Source of the DNA: Seriola aureovittata
Lineage: Eukaryota > Chordata > Actinopteri > Carangiformes > Carangidae
Direction: 5' to 3'
DNA length: 64,000 nt
Assembly: GCF_021018895.1 (NCBI RefSeq)
Contig: NC_079373.1
Coordinates: forward strand, 6,647,501 to 6,711,500
The position numbers and the translations under genes were made by a program. The notes below the pieces were generated by a model that was not told where the DNA came from, made no database searches, and was given only the letters and a program-made list of their open reading frames with translations. Positions within the stretch are counted from its first letter, which is position 1; each line of letters begins with the position of its first letter. Below, piece by piece: positions 34,196 through 46,800 of the stretch.

Positions 34196-36129
34196 TGTTA
34201 ACCGAAAAATTATTTTTTGAAATAGGTTAAAAAGCAAAATTAACACATTTAAAACAGGAATTTGCATTTAAAAGCTGTAATTGTATATTTACAATGTACA
34301 GCAACAGGGCAACAAAATCTTAATTTCTCCATTGTCAAGATTTTATGCTCTTGCCATTCTCAGACAAATTGAATTTTTATAACAACACTAAAAATATTGA
34401 GGGAGTAAACAATACAAGCAAAATCAAACATTATTTTATTGGAGCTTTTAAGCCATTAAAGACACTGAACCATCATGTCATATTTTCCTGACATCAGTTT
34501 TGAGTGACTTGAGTACATGAGCATAACCATTTTCTATTTTCTTACTAGTCAAAATGCTGTTTATAGTTTTGTATTAACACAATCATGTACAATAATGTCA
34601 GGACATAGTGTCAGGATCATAGAGTAAATTCTTCTTTCTAACCTCAGAATTCTGTCAGCAGCACATCTCACAGGGATAGGCCCATCTCAGAAAAGGAAGG
34701 GATGCACGTTCATCCAATGACAGTAGCCTCAATGAGACTCGTATGACCAGTATAAGAGGAGTTTTAATCAGGGCTCTAACTCCATTTACTGGAATAACCT
34801 GTTGTTTCGTTGTGACTATGCAACTGCTGTTGCTACTGGTAGCTGTGTGTCCATCCAAACTGACTGCAGGCATGTTCTCTGGGGTTCACATGCCTTGAAA
34901 GCATTTTATAGAAGCCCAGACCACTGATTTAAAAAAAAAACCCACAAAAAGCAGAAGTGAGTTTGCTATGTTGGGAAATTCTGTTCTGCGAATTTCAACT
35001 CATTCCCAAATGTTTGATGCTGTTGCCAGTGTCAAAAAACAAATAAGTCCTGGAATGCACTTACCAATACAGACTGATGATGTACCAACACAAGAATATG
35101 TGACGATAATTCTCCTTGAAATCAGAAATTAAGGCTTATGCACATATATTATGTTAGGTTATATTATGTACACCAAACTGGATTGTGCTAGAACCTGTTA
35201 TCCACGTTATCGGCTAACATGAGGTAAGTGTCAGTGAGATATTATTTGGGCAAAGATGTTGGACCTATAGGTCCTGTTGTTGTGCCACAATGCCAGATTC
35301 CTGTTTTCAGACTCTGGGGTGATTACACATCATATGGGCATCGGCGTATAGAAACTGAATGTTAAGAAGGGGTTGTTTTTCTGCGTTTCAATCACAAGCT
35401 TGTGATGAGGCATGCTTTGCTCAGATTGTTTCTTTATTACTCACCTCAGATTTCTGGTCAGGCCACACTGTGTTGTGATTCATTGTTATAGTAACAGTTG
35501 TTCACAGGGGGAAACAGACTTCTTCAGCTGTTGGAAGATGAAGGAGAGGAGTGACTCGCTCACCATCCCTGCCTATAATTTACCATTAGGGGGAAGAGTC
35601 AAAAAGTCCCGTCTCAGAAATCCTTTCTTCCTCTCCGTATTATTCAGTTCCCATGTTGACGCATCTCGTTCAGCCTGCTCGTCCTTACAAACCATTAAAG
35701 TCTGTGTCCTGCTGCTCTTCATTCCTTCTTTTCTCTTTTATGTCTCATCGTCAATTTTTATCCACGGCTCAGAGGTCAACAATAAATACAGAGTAAAATT
35801 GAAACAGCTCTGTCCAGGGTGAATGTGTCCCCCTTGCATTCATTCATCATACAGCCCAACTGTCAGCAGACAATCCAATACAGCAAGTCCTTGTATCTAA
35901 ACAGATGTCAGTAATTTCCTAAAAGAAGTGTTTCCTGATCTGCCACCTGGTTGTATGGTTACATTATGTGTGGTTATTTTTAAGCACGCAGACATCACCA
36001 TATAAGCTTAGATCTTGTGTGTGCATATGAGTAATAACAGAGTAACAAAAACACTGTTTTTAGTTTTGGTGTTGAGGCAAATTAAACTATTAAGTTAGCG
36101 ATTAAGTGAGCTTACACACAACCTAACCA
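34196..36129. other. Unique non-coding tract
   Basis: No gene recognised. The 136-codon plus-strand frame at 35412-35822 shows no domain and is taken as chance. No mobile element recognised. Confidence 0.5.
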
Positions 36130-36706
36130 GAAAGGACTAGTTCAACATTTTGTGGCACATGCTTATTTGTTTTGTTTTTTTTGTTTCTTTTTTTGTTTTT
36201 TGTTAATGTACTTGGAGTCTATGATGGCCAAGAAATAATACAAATTGTCATTTGACACCTTGTTTTTTTGTACAGATTAAATGAGCTTTGTTGTGAGTTC
36301 AGCATCAAACTCCATTAATTTACTCAACAAGAGATGTCTCCAGAAGTGGAAAGCAACGCCAGTGTTAACTCTTGTCTGTATAATGTCTTTTATTCTACTG
36401 AAGTTAGCGTGTTAACTTCACTTTCCAATGGTGACTCACTGTATCCTCCAATCTGCCCTGAAGACATAGCATAAGACATAGCGCTGCTCAGTGGGCGTAT
36501 TATATCCTCTCTCTTTTTATAAGGACTCAGTCTTAGTACATGGTATACTAGTATATACTAGACTATATACTAGTCTTTGTGCCAAGCTAACTGGTTGCTA
36601 GCTCCAGTTAGGCTACATATTTTCTGTACAGTAATGAGAGTGGTATCAGTGTTCTCATCTAACTCATGGCAACATATTTCCCAAGTTTTTCTAAGAGTTC
36701 CTTTAA
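36130..36706. mobile_element. MITE, copy 1
   Basis: Starts AAAGGACTAGTTCAACATTT and ends TTCTAAGAGTTCCTTTAA, the inverted 'AAAGGAATAGTT...' termini of a common percomorph MITE. Internal landmarks are CCAAGAAATAATAC, TTTTTTGTACAGATTAAA, CCAAGCTAACTGGTTGCTAG and GAGAGTGGTATCAGTGTTCT. A second copy lies in the opposite orientation at 41582-41992. No coding capacity. An 11-bp perfect palindrome arm pair occurs at 36547-36574. Confidence 0.75.
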
Positions 36707-39399
36707 CCCCAAGGGTTTTAAAGATGCTGTTTCAGTGAAACTGCTATAACTTTCTGTTTCTAAACAGAGCATTTCAAGAGGAATAAACTACTATTTAACT
36801 TTTCCGTGAGATGACAGCCTCAGCAAACAGGCTTTAGAGGTCAAATATCGTATATCAGCAGAGAATCCAGTTAAAGGGATGACTATATTGCATAAGCAAA
36901 TTTATATGCAGCACTAAACTTTTCTTTATTCTTCAGCAAACCCTAAAATCAAACTTCTCAACATAATAAAAACATTCATATCATATTCCTTCATATCCAA
37001 CGGTAAAATAACTGTTTAGATTTTGAGAAATCCATTAATCTGCCAACAATAAACCAGACTTCTGAGGTTGTCGTCGACACAACTGTACAACAGGTCAACA
37101 TATGGGCATTCTTTCCCATACAGCACAGAATTAATCATAATTTGGACAACTTAAAATATAAATTGACTCTGAGCCACCAGTCACATAATCATGGGTAACT
37201 TCCCCCCTTATCTCCATATTTATTGCACTATAAATCTTTTGTATATAAGATTTATTAACAAAAACCCATTAGGAACAAGCACTACGACTCATATTATAAA
37301 CCTGTTTTGTGGCATCAGACTATTCTGTGTTTACATATCTGTCTTCGTTCAAATAAATATTAAATAAAGATTCTTATCTTGATCTGTCTCTCCCCTCTCG
37401 TCACTTTCTCTTCTGTTTATCCCTCCCTCTTTGGCTGCCTGTTCATGTTGGATGTGATTCAATATCTTGGAGTCAGCAGGAAACTGGGACAGTGTTTACT
37501 CTTGTAGGGCCTCAGGTGATACAGCTGATCTTAATATTAACTTAGAGATGTTTTGAACTGTATAATACATCACATCAGATATCTGATATTGTTCATGGAT
37601 ATTGCTCAGGTGTGATTCCTTGGGATTACAGTTTTTAAAATCACATGAAATACTGTTTATGTTTTTTTCCAAGGATACTTTGGGAAATCCTATTTATAAT
37701 GACTTAAATAAGATATAAAGATTCTCTGTGACCTGCACATGATTTCATGAATATTTCCCTGCAAATCAGAATAAAATACAGGATGAATGCTGCTCATGTC
37801 TCTGTAACCTCCCTGTGGCACTAATGCAGGAGGAACACACTAAGTTATTCATCAGTTTTACAGTTGCCTTAACTTGACTATCTACCAATTCCCACAATTG
37901 ATAGGCAATAGTCAGTTTATTTTTATCTTTTGGTGAGAAATATTTGTCTGGACACGTTACCATCATAAATTTCCAGCTTCTGCTTTTGCAAGCCAGTAGA
38001 GGGATTACATCCATATTGGAAAATTCTGCACCACATGATTAACATCCATTGACATTCAGCACTTATTGAGTGCTGCACTAATGAGTTTTAGCACTTCTGG
38101 TTTCCTGGTAACGAAGTCTAAGGTTTTTTGGTTAGATGACTAAAATAAGTTCTGTGGTTAACACAAGCTCAAGACAGTTTCACGTTTTATTCTATGATCT
38201 ATGTCAGTAAATATCCCAGTCATGATTTCTTTAAGCTTTTATGTTTTTAATAAAAGGCTGTTTGCTAACAAGTGGCTAAATGTGACCACATAGGTTGTCG
38301 GGACGAAAACCGATTTGTTGACTTTGTAGGCTTTTGTAGAAGAGGTAAGCGCTAAATCAAACTAAAAGTTGGAAGTTTAGTGGTGGTGGTGTTGAAGTTG
38401 TGGTGGTTCAGTTCATTTACAGCCATTAGCTTTTTACTTCTGGCGATTGTATTTAGGCTTCAAAAATCATAAAAGTGGTGTTCATAGGTGAAGAGCATCC
38501 TGCTGAACAAAGTGTGTATGTATCATAAGCTTTTGTTTGTCACAGAGCTTATTTTCTGCAGTAATCCAAAAGCCAATGTAAAAATCCTGTTGGCTTTTTG
38601 TCGATGGAACCAGGGTGACGCTAACATCCAGGTTGGCCTATAAATACTTCATGCCTGCAGCACTCTATAGAGGAAGCACTTAACCAAGTGTTTGAATCCC
38701 TCACTATACTCTAACCATAGTTAATTTGGCATACCTACTATTTTTTCCATATTACACTGTAGCTGCAAAAGAACATAATCCATCATCCAGTATTGAAGCT
38801 GTTGGACAATAGTCCAACATCTGAGAGGCAAAAGTCAGTTAATTTAGATTTTCAGTCAGAACTATTTATATCTAACATGAAGAAATGTTGATGCTGTTAA
38901 GTGTTTTTGACCACTGAGCTTGTCAGTGCTGCATGAAATGCAGTGTAATGTTTCTGTCATTTTCCTAAACCTTTGGTGATGGGCATTTGTTTCTATAGAA
39001 AATTATTTTTGTCTAAATTTTGAAGCTCAACATCTGAATATTGCATTATAAGTATGCTTTTATTTTCCTTGTATCATAATATGACCTAACCGACTGACTC
39101 ACACACACACATATTGTATGTGAGTCTTCCAGCTCTGATCTAACACAGTTTACCTATGGAGAGATAAATATTTTCCCTTACAGAGGAAGGTAAAATTCAT
39201 CAAGACATGCAATCATTTTATAATATGTTTACAATTCAATCCAGAGGCTAAACCAAAGAGGATATGGTGCACTCAGAAAAAACTAACTAACAGAAATTAT
39301 ATTTAATACATAAAGAAAACTTAAGAGACACGCTAAATCAGACTTTTTTATTCCTGTGTATATGCCAAAATTACATTTACACGCACATACTCATTAAGA
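36707..39399. other. AT-rich unique tract
   Basis: No gene, mobile element or microsatellite longer than a few units recognised. A CTCF-core-like CCAGTAGAGGGA occurs at about 37991. Otherwise typical intronic or intergenic sequence. Confidence 0.5.
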
Positions 39400-39800
39400 A
39401 TTTGCCATTTAGATACTAAAACTCTCATTGCTAATGAAACAGAAAACTGCCTGAAACTTCAACTCGCAGGTCAAGTGCGATTGAAGAGAAGATTAAACGT
39501 CCGCGTCAAAAGAGATTAATGACATTTCTTTTACTGTCTGTTACAGGTGAACATAGATATTTTGAAGACTAATAAATTCATGGCAGGCATATTGCAAAGC
39601 ATCAACTTTGAGCGCATGATGAACACACACACACACACACACACACAGATCTGGAAAATCCCCCATGCAGCCCCCCCTCTAGTCGTAACTCTAATTGAAG
39701 CCTCATGCCAGCAATTGCTGCATTTGCTTTTATAGCCCAAATTCAGCAAATGATTTTAATGAGAGGGGGACAGAGGCTGAGCGATGCTAGCAGTTTAAAA
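39400..39800. promoter_or_regulatory. Candidate conserved block containing a (CA)n array
   Basis: Unique sequence with homeodomain-like cores (CTCATTGCTAATG, GAGATTAATGAC, CTAATTGAAG, GATTTTAATGAG) on both sides of a CA array at 39623-39648. No credible exon, although an acceptor-like CTGTCTGTTACAG ends at 39546. Regulatory role inferred from motif density only. Confidence 0.3.
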
Positions 39801-40859
39801 CTACTGTTTTAGTGGCCACTTGATTCAAAACAAATGTTTACACTCAGCTTATCCCTTAGCAGACAGAAATCTATCAAGCAAGGTAATACATGTTAACTTC
39901 TAAAAGTATACACACTTTAATCTAAACATGTTTCACGAAAAGAAACAAGCTTCGTTATGATATTTTGCCAAAGACCATTTTCAAATCTTTTTCAGCCTGT
40001 TGGCGAGATGCAACATGTATATTCTTATTTTTATATTATGACATATTTTGAGATCATAGAATTCAGAGCAACTAAAAATGTCCTTTGATACTTCATGGCC
40101 AATGCCTTTTAAGTCAGTCTGCCAAACCGACCTCAAAGAAACAAAATTGCTGTTTTGGGGAGGCTGGTGGAACATGAAGCACATTTGCCCCGGGGCAGCT
40201 CTGTCTGGGGAGGGCTCCACTCTGGCTCCAGTGGTTTACAGTTAGTTGGGGAGTCTTCAGACGTATGTGGCGAGCTGCATGTGATCAGTGCCACTTTAAT
40301 TTTAGTTTAGTCATCGTGTGATGGTGAACGAGGCTGACTGATGCCAGTCTGGCAGGAGTGATGCAGCGGATTCCCGCGTGGTTGCCACTCTGTTTGTCTC
40401 TGAGATCCTTCCGACAAATATAATGTAAGAACACGGGATACTCCTGTACCTGCAGGAATACAGTCTACTCTTTTTTTATTTTTTTATTTATTATTTAAAC
40501 GATGACAGGCCGTGTCATCTGGTTACCAAGTACCCTTCTTCACTACTTCAATGATTCCCTGTGTTTATCCTTTGACACGGTGGATTTCCCCACGTCTGAC
40601 TTTGAACACTGGTGTGAATTTGTGAGTCTGGCAGCATCTCTTTTATGCTTGTGCTTTGATTCTGTGGGAATGACGTGTTCAGACATTTAGATGGTTGAAA
40701 AATGTTCTGCATTGTCTGTTTTTGCCCAAATTTTTTTTTAATGCAAATGAAAATGGGAGGGTAAGTGGTGATTATTGGAGGGTTAGTGTTTCATAAAATG
40801 TGCAATCACAGATTTTTTTTTTTTTTTTCAAACCAGTTATGAACACAGCAATGACATAT
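39801..40859. other. Unique non-coding tract
   Basis: A GC-balanced part at about 40130-40460 may be regulatory. T runs at 40471-40485 and 40814-40829. No gene recognised. Confidence 0.45.
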
Positions 40860-41310
40860 GACTTTTAAACCATGGATGTCAAAGCAGTTAAAGGCCAACA
40901 CTATCATTCCATTGAAGTTGCCCTGCAGGAATGCAGACATTAATATTTGATTGCATGTAAATTGCAACATCAGGTAACAAAAGTCAATGTCAGGACAACG
41001 TCTAATGCCAAACAGATGACAGTTGATGTTGATGTCAAAATATCAGTGATATTTTGGTGGTTTTAAGTTGTATTGTTACGTAACCAAAGTCCAACGTGTT
41101 TGAAATGTCTCATACCAACAGCATCTTGACATATAAAATACCAACATTGCAGTCATGAGCAAAACCCAACGTCTGCTAAACATCACATTGTCAATTAGCC
41201 ATTGTTGGGCTCTGATGTCAATCGGATTTTTATAACAAAAATTTAACGTCTGTCCGACGTTAGAGTTGTAAGAGTCCAAGAGTCCAGCGCCTGCTGGGAG
41301 TGTTTCTGGC
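40860..41310. repeat. Degenerate CAACGTC-rich interspersed repeat
   Basis: Variants of GATGTCAA, CAACGTCT and AACGTC/GACGTT recur along the block (for example near 41009, 41090, 41168 and 41245), with a hairpin AACGTC-TGTCC-GACGTT at 41245-41261. This resembles fish repeats built from short degenerate 'GACGTTGAT/ATCAACGTC' units. No coding capacity, and boundaries are approximate. Confidence 0.5.
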
Positions 41311-41581
41311 TGCCATATGAATGTCAATATTTGCTGTTTCTACCATCTCCTGAGGGAAATATCTGTCTCTTTAACTATTAGGTCCTGGCTATGTTAAACA
41401 TCTAGTCACTAACTGCTACCTGCTTCAGAGCAGGTAGGGTACAATCAGGTTTAAGAGCTTCTTTGCTGAAAACAGCTGCAGAGCAATGCTATGAGAGTGG
41501 CAAGAGTTAAGGAAAACAGTAAAGCTGAAGTTCACAATAAAACTTAGTTATGTTACAATTATCAACTATAACCACATTTAA

Positions 41582-41992
41582 TAATTAGTTTTACATTTTA
41601 GGAAACAGGCTTATTCATTTTGTCAATACCGTGCTCGTGTTTGTGCATTATGGACAGTTCGTGCCTGCAGGCAATTAGCTTAGCTTAGCATAAAGACTGG
41701 AATCAAGGGGAAACTTGGCTCTGTCCAAAGTAAAAAAAAAAATACTGCTACCAAGAACACCTCTAAAGCTCAATTAACTTGTTTGTTAAATTTGCACAAA
41801 AACAAATGTGTAAAAAAAGGCAGCTTGTGGTTTTAGGAGGAGTTATGTGCTGTAACTCTTTCTTGACAGACAACAGTTTATCCAGCACTTCTTGCCTGGC
41901 AACCAAGACTGTGGGAAGTCTCTGAGTCTGGCTGTTGTTTGTCAAGAGACTGTATCAGCGTATGACTAAAAATGTCAAATTGTTCCTTTAAA
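41582..41992. mobile_element. MITE, copy 2 (inverted relative to copy 1)
   Basis: Internal landmarks AGCTTAGCTTAGCATAAAGA, GGCTCTGTCCAAAG, ACCTCTAAAGCTCA, TTTGCACAAAAACAAATGTG and TTGTGGTTTTAGGAGGAGTT and the right terminus AATGTCAAATTGTTCCTTTA match the percomorph MITE seen at 36130-36706, in the opposite orientation. The left terminus is partly decayed. No transposase. Confidence 0.8.
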
Positions 41993-41999
41993 TTTCCCC

Positions 42000-42320
42000 C
42001 TCACCTACCCACCCTCCTTCTACTCTCAGCAGTCAACCGGTTGAAGGGTGTCAGAAGACGGAGGGTGGGTGGGTGCCTTTGACCCAGACTGATAGTTACT
42101 TATGTAATGACTAGGCCCCGCACCGTGAGTGGGAGGGCAGCAGTTGACCATGAAGCAGTACTGGCAAGGTCAGTCTATAATTAGCAGCTTTTGGCAGGTC
42201 AAAGTTGGGGGGGGGGGGGTCGGGCGTCGGAAGTATGGCTGGAGTCTAATTAGCTTTACATCAGAGAGTAGGTGGAGGAAGAGACGCACGGAGTGTATGG
42301 AATCACACACACACACACAC
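42000..42320. promoter_or_regulatory. Candidate regulatory block with GRHL and nuclear-receptor motifs
   Basis: Contains the perfect palindrome CAACCGGTTG (42034-42043, the AACCGGTT grainyhead-like core), CCTTTGACCCAG, AAGGTCAGT and GGCAGGTCAAAG (nuclear-receptor half sites), then a 13-bp G run (42207-42219) and a short CA array (42304-42320). No credible exon. Function inferred from motifs. Confidence 0.33.
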
Positions 42321-43626
42321 AATTTCCAGCAAGCACCTACACACACGGGCCGTCACTCAAACAGCCACATGTAATGTCTACTGTCAGCTGTTGATGTTTG
42401 ACCTGACCTTTGACTTCACCTCACAGTTTGTGAGTGTTCCTCCTGTATAGATCTGTGAATCCAGTGGACTTTTCCTATTGGTTGGTAGCTCCTGTTTTCT
42501 TTAGGCCTACAAGTGCAAAAACGTTCAGCAAAAATATATGAAAAACCCCTGCTCCACTAACAAGAGTATCATCACTATGCATAGTTTAAAAAATAAATGC
42601 CATCCCATGCAGCTATTCATGGACTGTCAGTAGCAGGTCCTTCAACTAAGTATAGATGCTCTTTACAGATGCACACTTTAATGAGCGCTTTGAGCACGGA
42701 CAGAGCATAAATGGAGAGCCTGCCCACAAATTCATCTCCACTGTTTGTGTTGTCAAGACCTCAGCTTGTTATCTGCAGACAGCTATTATCTAGCATAAGC
42801 TCTGTGGCAGGGACGAACTTAATAATCCACTCACTCTTCAGTCGACTTCCACGGCCTCACATTTTGTAGCCAGAGGTATTTCTTCAAAAAATGAAAGAGC
42901 TTTTTATTTTATTTTTAACTTTTTTTTTTGGACAGTCCGTCCATCTTGTAAATGCGATGTTTCAACCTGCAACAAGATAGAGGTGACACACTAAGGTGGG
43001 TCCGCATAGACTATACCTATGCAACAGTTTACAGGAGTTCCACAAAGTAGACATTTTACATATCATGCAGCCTGAACTCAACCACTCACAACAAGTAACC
43101 ACTGCCCACACATCTACAGACGTACATGTTTACTGAGAAAAGGCGCAACTGCAAAGATCAATCTTGGGATTTTAAGATTATTCGAATGATAATTTGCGAT
43201 TAATCAGAAATAATAGGTTTTTTTTTTTCCAACACTTCTTCTCAGTCAGTGTTCTGCATTTCTCTCTGTCATGCTCCCTCTTCTGGGTGAACCATCTTCC
43301 ATTCCTCTGGTGTAACAGTGTATAACCTCAGCCCTCAGTCAAGCCTCCTTCTAGACAAGGTCCTCATCCAAAGAGAACTGTTATTATGGATACAGAATCT
43401 TTTAAAAGCAGTTCTCTCAATATGAGTGGTGTAAAAAATTGCTTGTATAATTTCAAATCACAAAGTTAGTTTAACAACCTTTGCGCTTTACAACCAAATT
43501 GCTTGTGCAAGAAAAAGACAAATTATTTCACCTTTTCTCTACAAAATGATGGGAAGTGGGGTTTCAGACACCAACTTGCAAGCACCTCTGATTGGGTATA
43601 CTGGCCCCTTAAGAGTGCAGAGGTTA
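42321..43626. other. Unique non-coding tract
   Basis: A segment at 43150-43220 (TTGCGATTAATCAG and neighbours) may be a worn interspersed repeat. No gene recognised. Confidence 0.45.
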
Positions 43627-43690
43627 AGGTGGTGCATTAGTGGATAAATCTTCCCTGTAAGACAAAGAGCCCAGGTTCAAGTTTCACCTC
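43627..43690 (+). mobile_element. Degraded tRNA-derived SINE head
   Basis: AGGTGG at the start can pair with CACCT at the end. Box A-like TGCATTAGTGG (43633-43643) and box B-like GGTTCAAGTTT (43674-43684) are spaced as in a tRNA. Anticodon-arm positions do not form a clear stem, so it is not a functional tRNA. A SINE body to the right is not recognised. Confidence 0.4.
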
Positions 43691-44230
43691 ATGTCAATAC
43701 ATGGATGAAATTTAAGCTTTTCCTTCTTAACCGCAGCCTTAATCATAGTTGTTTTACTCTAGCCAGCCATTACATGCAGTGAACAACACAGTGGCATATC
43801 TAATGTGTGCTATTGTCACATCATTTGTGGCGGAGGATCATAATCATCACATGATTTGTGTCTGCAACATATAATCTGCATGTTACACTCTGTGCTCATT
43901 TCAACAACTTTTAGGAGACGCTTTTGCTGCCATAAAAAATCTAAAACTTTATCTTCCCTCCACCACCATATCTGCCCTTGGCTCTCACTCTTTCTGTATC
44001 TGTTACAATAATCCTCTCTGACACGCTATCTGTCCTCCACCCCCCACCCTCATCCCTCACCCCTTGTCCAGTGCAGTAATAGATGTTATCTGGGCTTTTG
44101 CAGCAGAAGTGGTGCAGGAGTAACAGCGTAAACAGAAGGTTTGGTTGGCTCAGTGCCCTAAAACTAGAACAGAGCTGTGAGTGTGATTACAACACTCCAG
44201 CTCTCTCTGCATGTGTTAAGGATAGTGTAG

Positions 44231-44234
<4 letters not shown>
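43691..44234. other. Unique non-coding tract
   Basis: Nothing recognised apart from a C-rich stretch at 44037-44062. Confidence 0.5.
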
Positions 44235-44288
<54 letters not shown>

Positions 44289-44401
44289 CAATGGATTCTG
44301 ATTGGACGAACTGTCTTCTTAATGTTTGCTTGGAGCGATTGGATATCAGCCAGGTGCCTTAGAGTTTAGGAGTGCTGGCGGGCACCCTGACACTTAGAAG
44401 G

Positions 44402-44432
<31 letters not shown>
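44235..44432. repeat. Two (GT)n microsatellites
   Basis: GT arrays at 44235-44288 and 44405-44432, about 115 bp apart. Confidence 0.96.
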
Positions 44433-44534
44433 TTACTTCTCATGTTTTATGGCAAGGTTTTTTATGGACGCCGCAGCCCTGTGCTCCTTGCATCGATGTA
44501 ATGTTTGTACATTGATATCACACATTGATTGAAG

Positions 44535-44600
44535 AGATTGAGGATGTATACAGCAATTTTGTTATGCTTTATGCATAATGACAATAAAGGTTTTAAAACT
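44535..44600 (+). mobile_element. Possible LINE 3' end
   Basis: The sequence AGCAATTTTGTTATGCTTTA followed by TGCATAATGACAATAAAGG resembles the 3' terminus of fish LINEs ('AATTTCGTTGT...ACAATGACAATAAAG'). No reverse transcriptase is present; if correct, it is a strongly 5'-truncated copy. Confidence 0.4.
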
Positions 44601-44752
44601 GAACTTGTGGGGACATAAACCTGTTTACACAGTCACACTGTGAGGACTCAACTTCCTTTTGGGGACAAAAAGAAAGTCCTCAAAGTGTAATTTTTTGGTG
44701 GTAAAGTCGATGTAGGTCAATGTAGTGACCTATGAAGTGATGGAAACATGAT

Positions 44753-44765
44753 TGTGTGTGTGTGT

Positions 44766-44801
<36 letters not shown>
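44753..44801. repeat. (GT)n microsatellite
   Basis: About 49 bp of GT with one GA interruption. Confidence 0.95.
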
Positions 44802-44803
<2 letters not shown>

Positions 44804-45208
44804 AAGTTGATGTGCACGACCATGTGAACGACCTCCATGCATGTTCTTCTATGTGCAGTCCATAGAAGCATTTTTCAGACATACAGTAATGGATAATCCA
44901 TGAGGATGCTTCCCTTAAAGTGATAGTGCAGGTTATTTGACGTGAGGTTGTGTGAAGTAGTTTTACATAGTCAGTGTATTACCTGCAGTAGATTCGGAAC
45001 AGCACCCCTCTCAGTTTAGAGAAGCAGCAGGAGCGCCAGCACGGAAACTGAGCGATGTGCTGTGAATAGAGCCATCCGCAAAAAAGTGTCCATTTTAAAA
45101 AACAAATCTATGGCACACACTGTATTATGCCTAAATCAGCTGTTTGATTCACACACAGCAAAGCGTAGGTGGAGTAGGAATATGATAGACTGTAGTTCAG
45201 CCATTGAG

Positions 45209-45350
<142 letters not shown>

Positions 45351-45689
45351 TCAAAAAGAAAAGGGCTGTTTGGCGGCAAGATAAAGCAGCAAAAATATTC
45401 TAAGTATAACATACAATAAAATGGATATTGGCTTTATTCGGTGGACTTTTTTTTTTTAAGTGGCTAAAATGTGTTTTTGCCGATGGCCCCGTCCACAGCA
45501 GCACATCGCTCAGCTTCTGCGCCGGTGCTCCTGCTGCTTCTCTAAACTGGGAGCACATTGATCTGAATCTACAGCAGGTAATACACTGACTATAGATAGA
45601 TGGTTTCTCATGCCGTACCAGCTACTGACTGACACAGAAGCCAGCTTCTTAATCCTCCCACTCACACACCTGCAGACTGACTAACTCCC

Positions 45690-45702
45690 ACACACACACA
45701 AG

Positions 45703-45738
<36 letters not shown>
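45690..45738. repeat. Compound (CA)n microsatellite
   Basis: Short CA array (45690-45700) and a longer one (45705-45738), separated by AGAG. Confidence 0.95.
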
Positions 45739-45742
<4 letters not shown>

Positions 45743-46633
45743 TCCCTCCTGTCCCACCCTCAATGAGCCTACCCCCACCCCTTCGTCACCTTTACCCCCG
45801 GTGCCTGTGGGGATGCAGACCATCAGAGGCATGTCTGGACGTCTGGGTGCGACGTGATTCACTCCTAAAGGAAAACACTGAGCTGATTGTTGTCTGACTT
45901 CACCCGTAAGTTTAGATTTGGAGGCTTTGTTTAGGCTCAGATGTCTTATACAGCTGCAGATGAACACATGAGAAAGAAATACAGAGCCAGAGTCCAGATT
46001 CACACTGTGGACTTGTTGATGGATTATTAAAAAGTTAGATGGTTCATGAACCAAGTATTTTAATTGGGCTGCATTGCAGACAGGGTTGAGATAAGGATAA
46101 GATAAGCAAGTTTCCTGTATGCCTGTATACCACAAAATTACCACTAATAATTTATTTTCCAGACAGTAAATACGGTCACATTTGAATAGTAAAATGCAAG
46201 AAAATACAGTTTTTGCAAATGTTTAAGCATTTATGATTAAATAAATATATATAAATATATGAAGAAAAAAAGGTAAGCATGTAAAAAAGTCATTTTCCAT
46301 TGCTTGTCTCCGTTCCCCTGGATGGACAATCACCATAAGCCAAACATTAATGTAGTCTTACATTACATTACAGCGACAGGAGCTGAGTCACACTCAGCAG
46401 ACCACCTGATCCTGATGGTCAGGATGGGAGCATCAGCCAAATGCCTCATATTTTATAAACAAACGCTGCAGATAGATGTATATATTAAAAAAAACAACCA
46501 ATAGACAAATAGACTGAATCAGACACTTGAGGATCCAACAGATGCTGTTTCCAAGAAAGAAAAACACCACGTGGCTCCTGGGAGCACAGTTCATGTAAAG
46601 ACCATTCTTGCATAGAACTGTGATGAAATAGTA
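45739..46633. other. Unique non-coding tract
   Basis: The 160-codon minus-strand frame (45662-46144) starts in unique DNA and ends in the CA array, with no domain recognised. No gene called. Confidence 0.5.
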
Positions 46634-46800
46634 AAGGCTGTATATAAAGATGGATGTAGCCATAAGTTTCTGAAAAGCTGTTTAGAAGCTCAGAGCGGGC
46701 TGGACCGGCATCACCATCCTGGCAGTTCCTGACTCTGCCTAACTCCTGGATAATCCAAAAATGGGCAAAGAGGCGGGGGTTATGTGGACCTTAAACTTTG
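46634..46800 (+). mobile_element. Fragment of a dispersed teleost repeat
   Basis: Starts GGCTGTATATAAAGATGGAT and continues with CATCACCATCCTGGCAGTT, AAAAATGGGCAAAGAGGCGG and TTATGTGGACC. The order fits a fish repeat I recognise as 'GACTGTATATAAAGATGGAC...CACCATCTTG...'. Ends are not defined and there is no coding capacity. Confidence 0.5.

Noticed and set aside
43627..43690. Functional tRNA gene
   Set aside because: Boxes A and B are present but decayed and no anticodon stem forms; listed instead as a SINE head.
45662..46144. 160-codon minus-strand frame
   Set aside because: It ends in a (CA)n array read as Cys-Val repeats, and the unique part has no recognisable domain.
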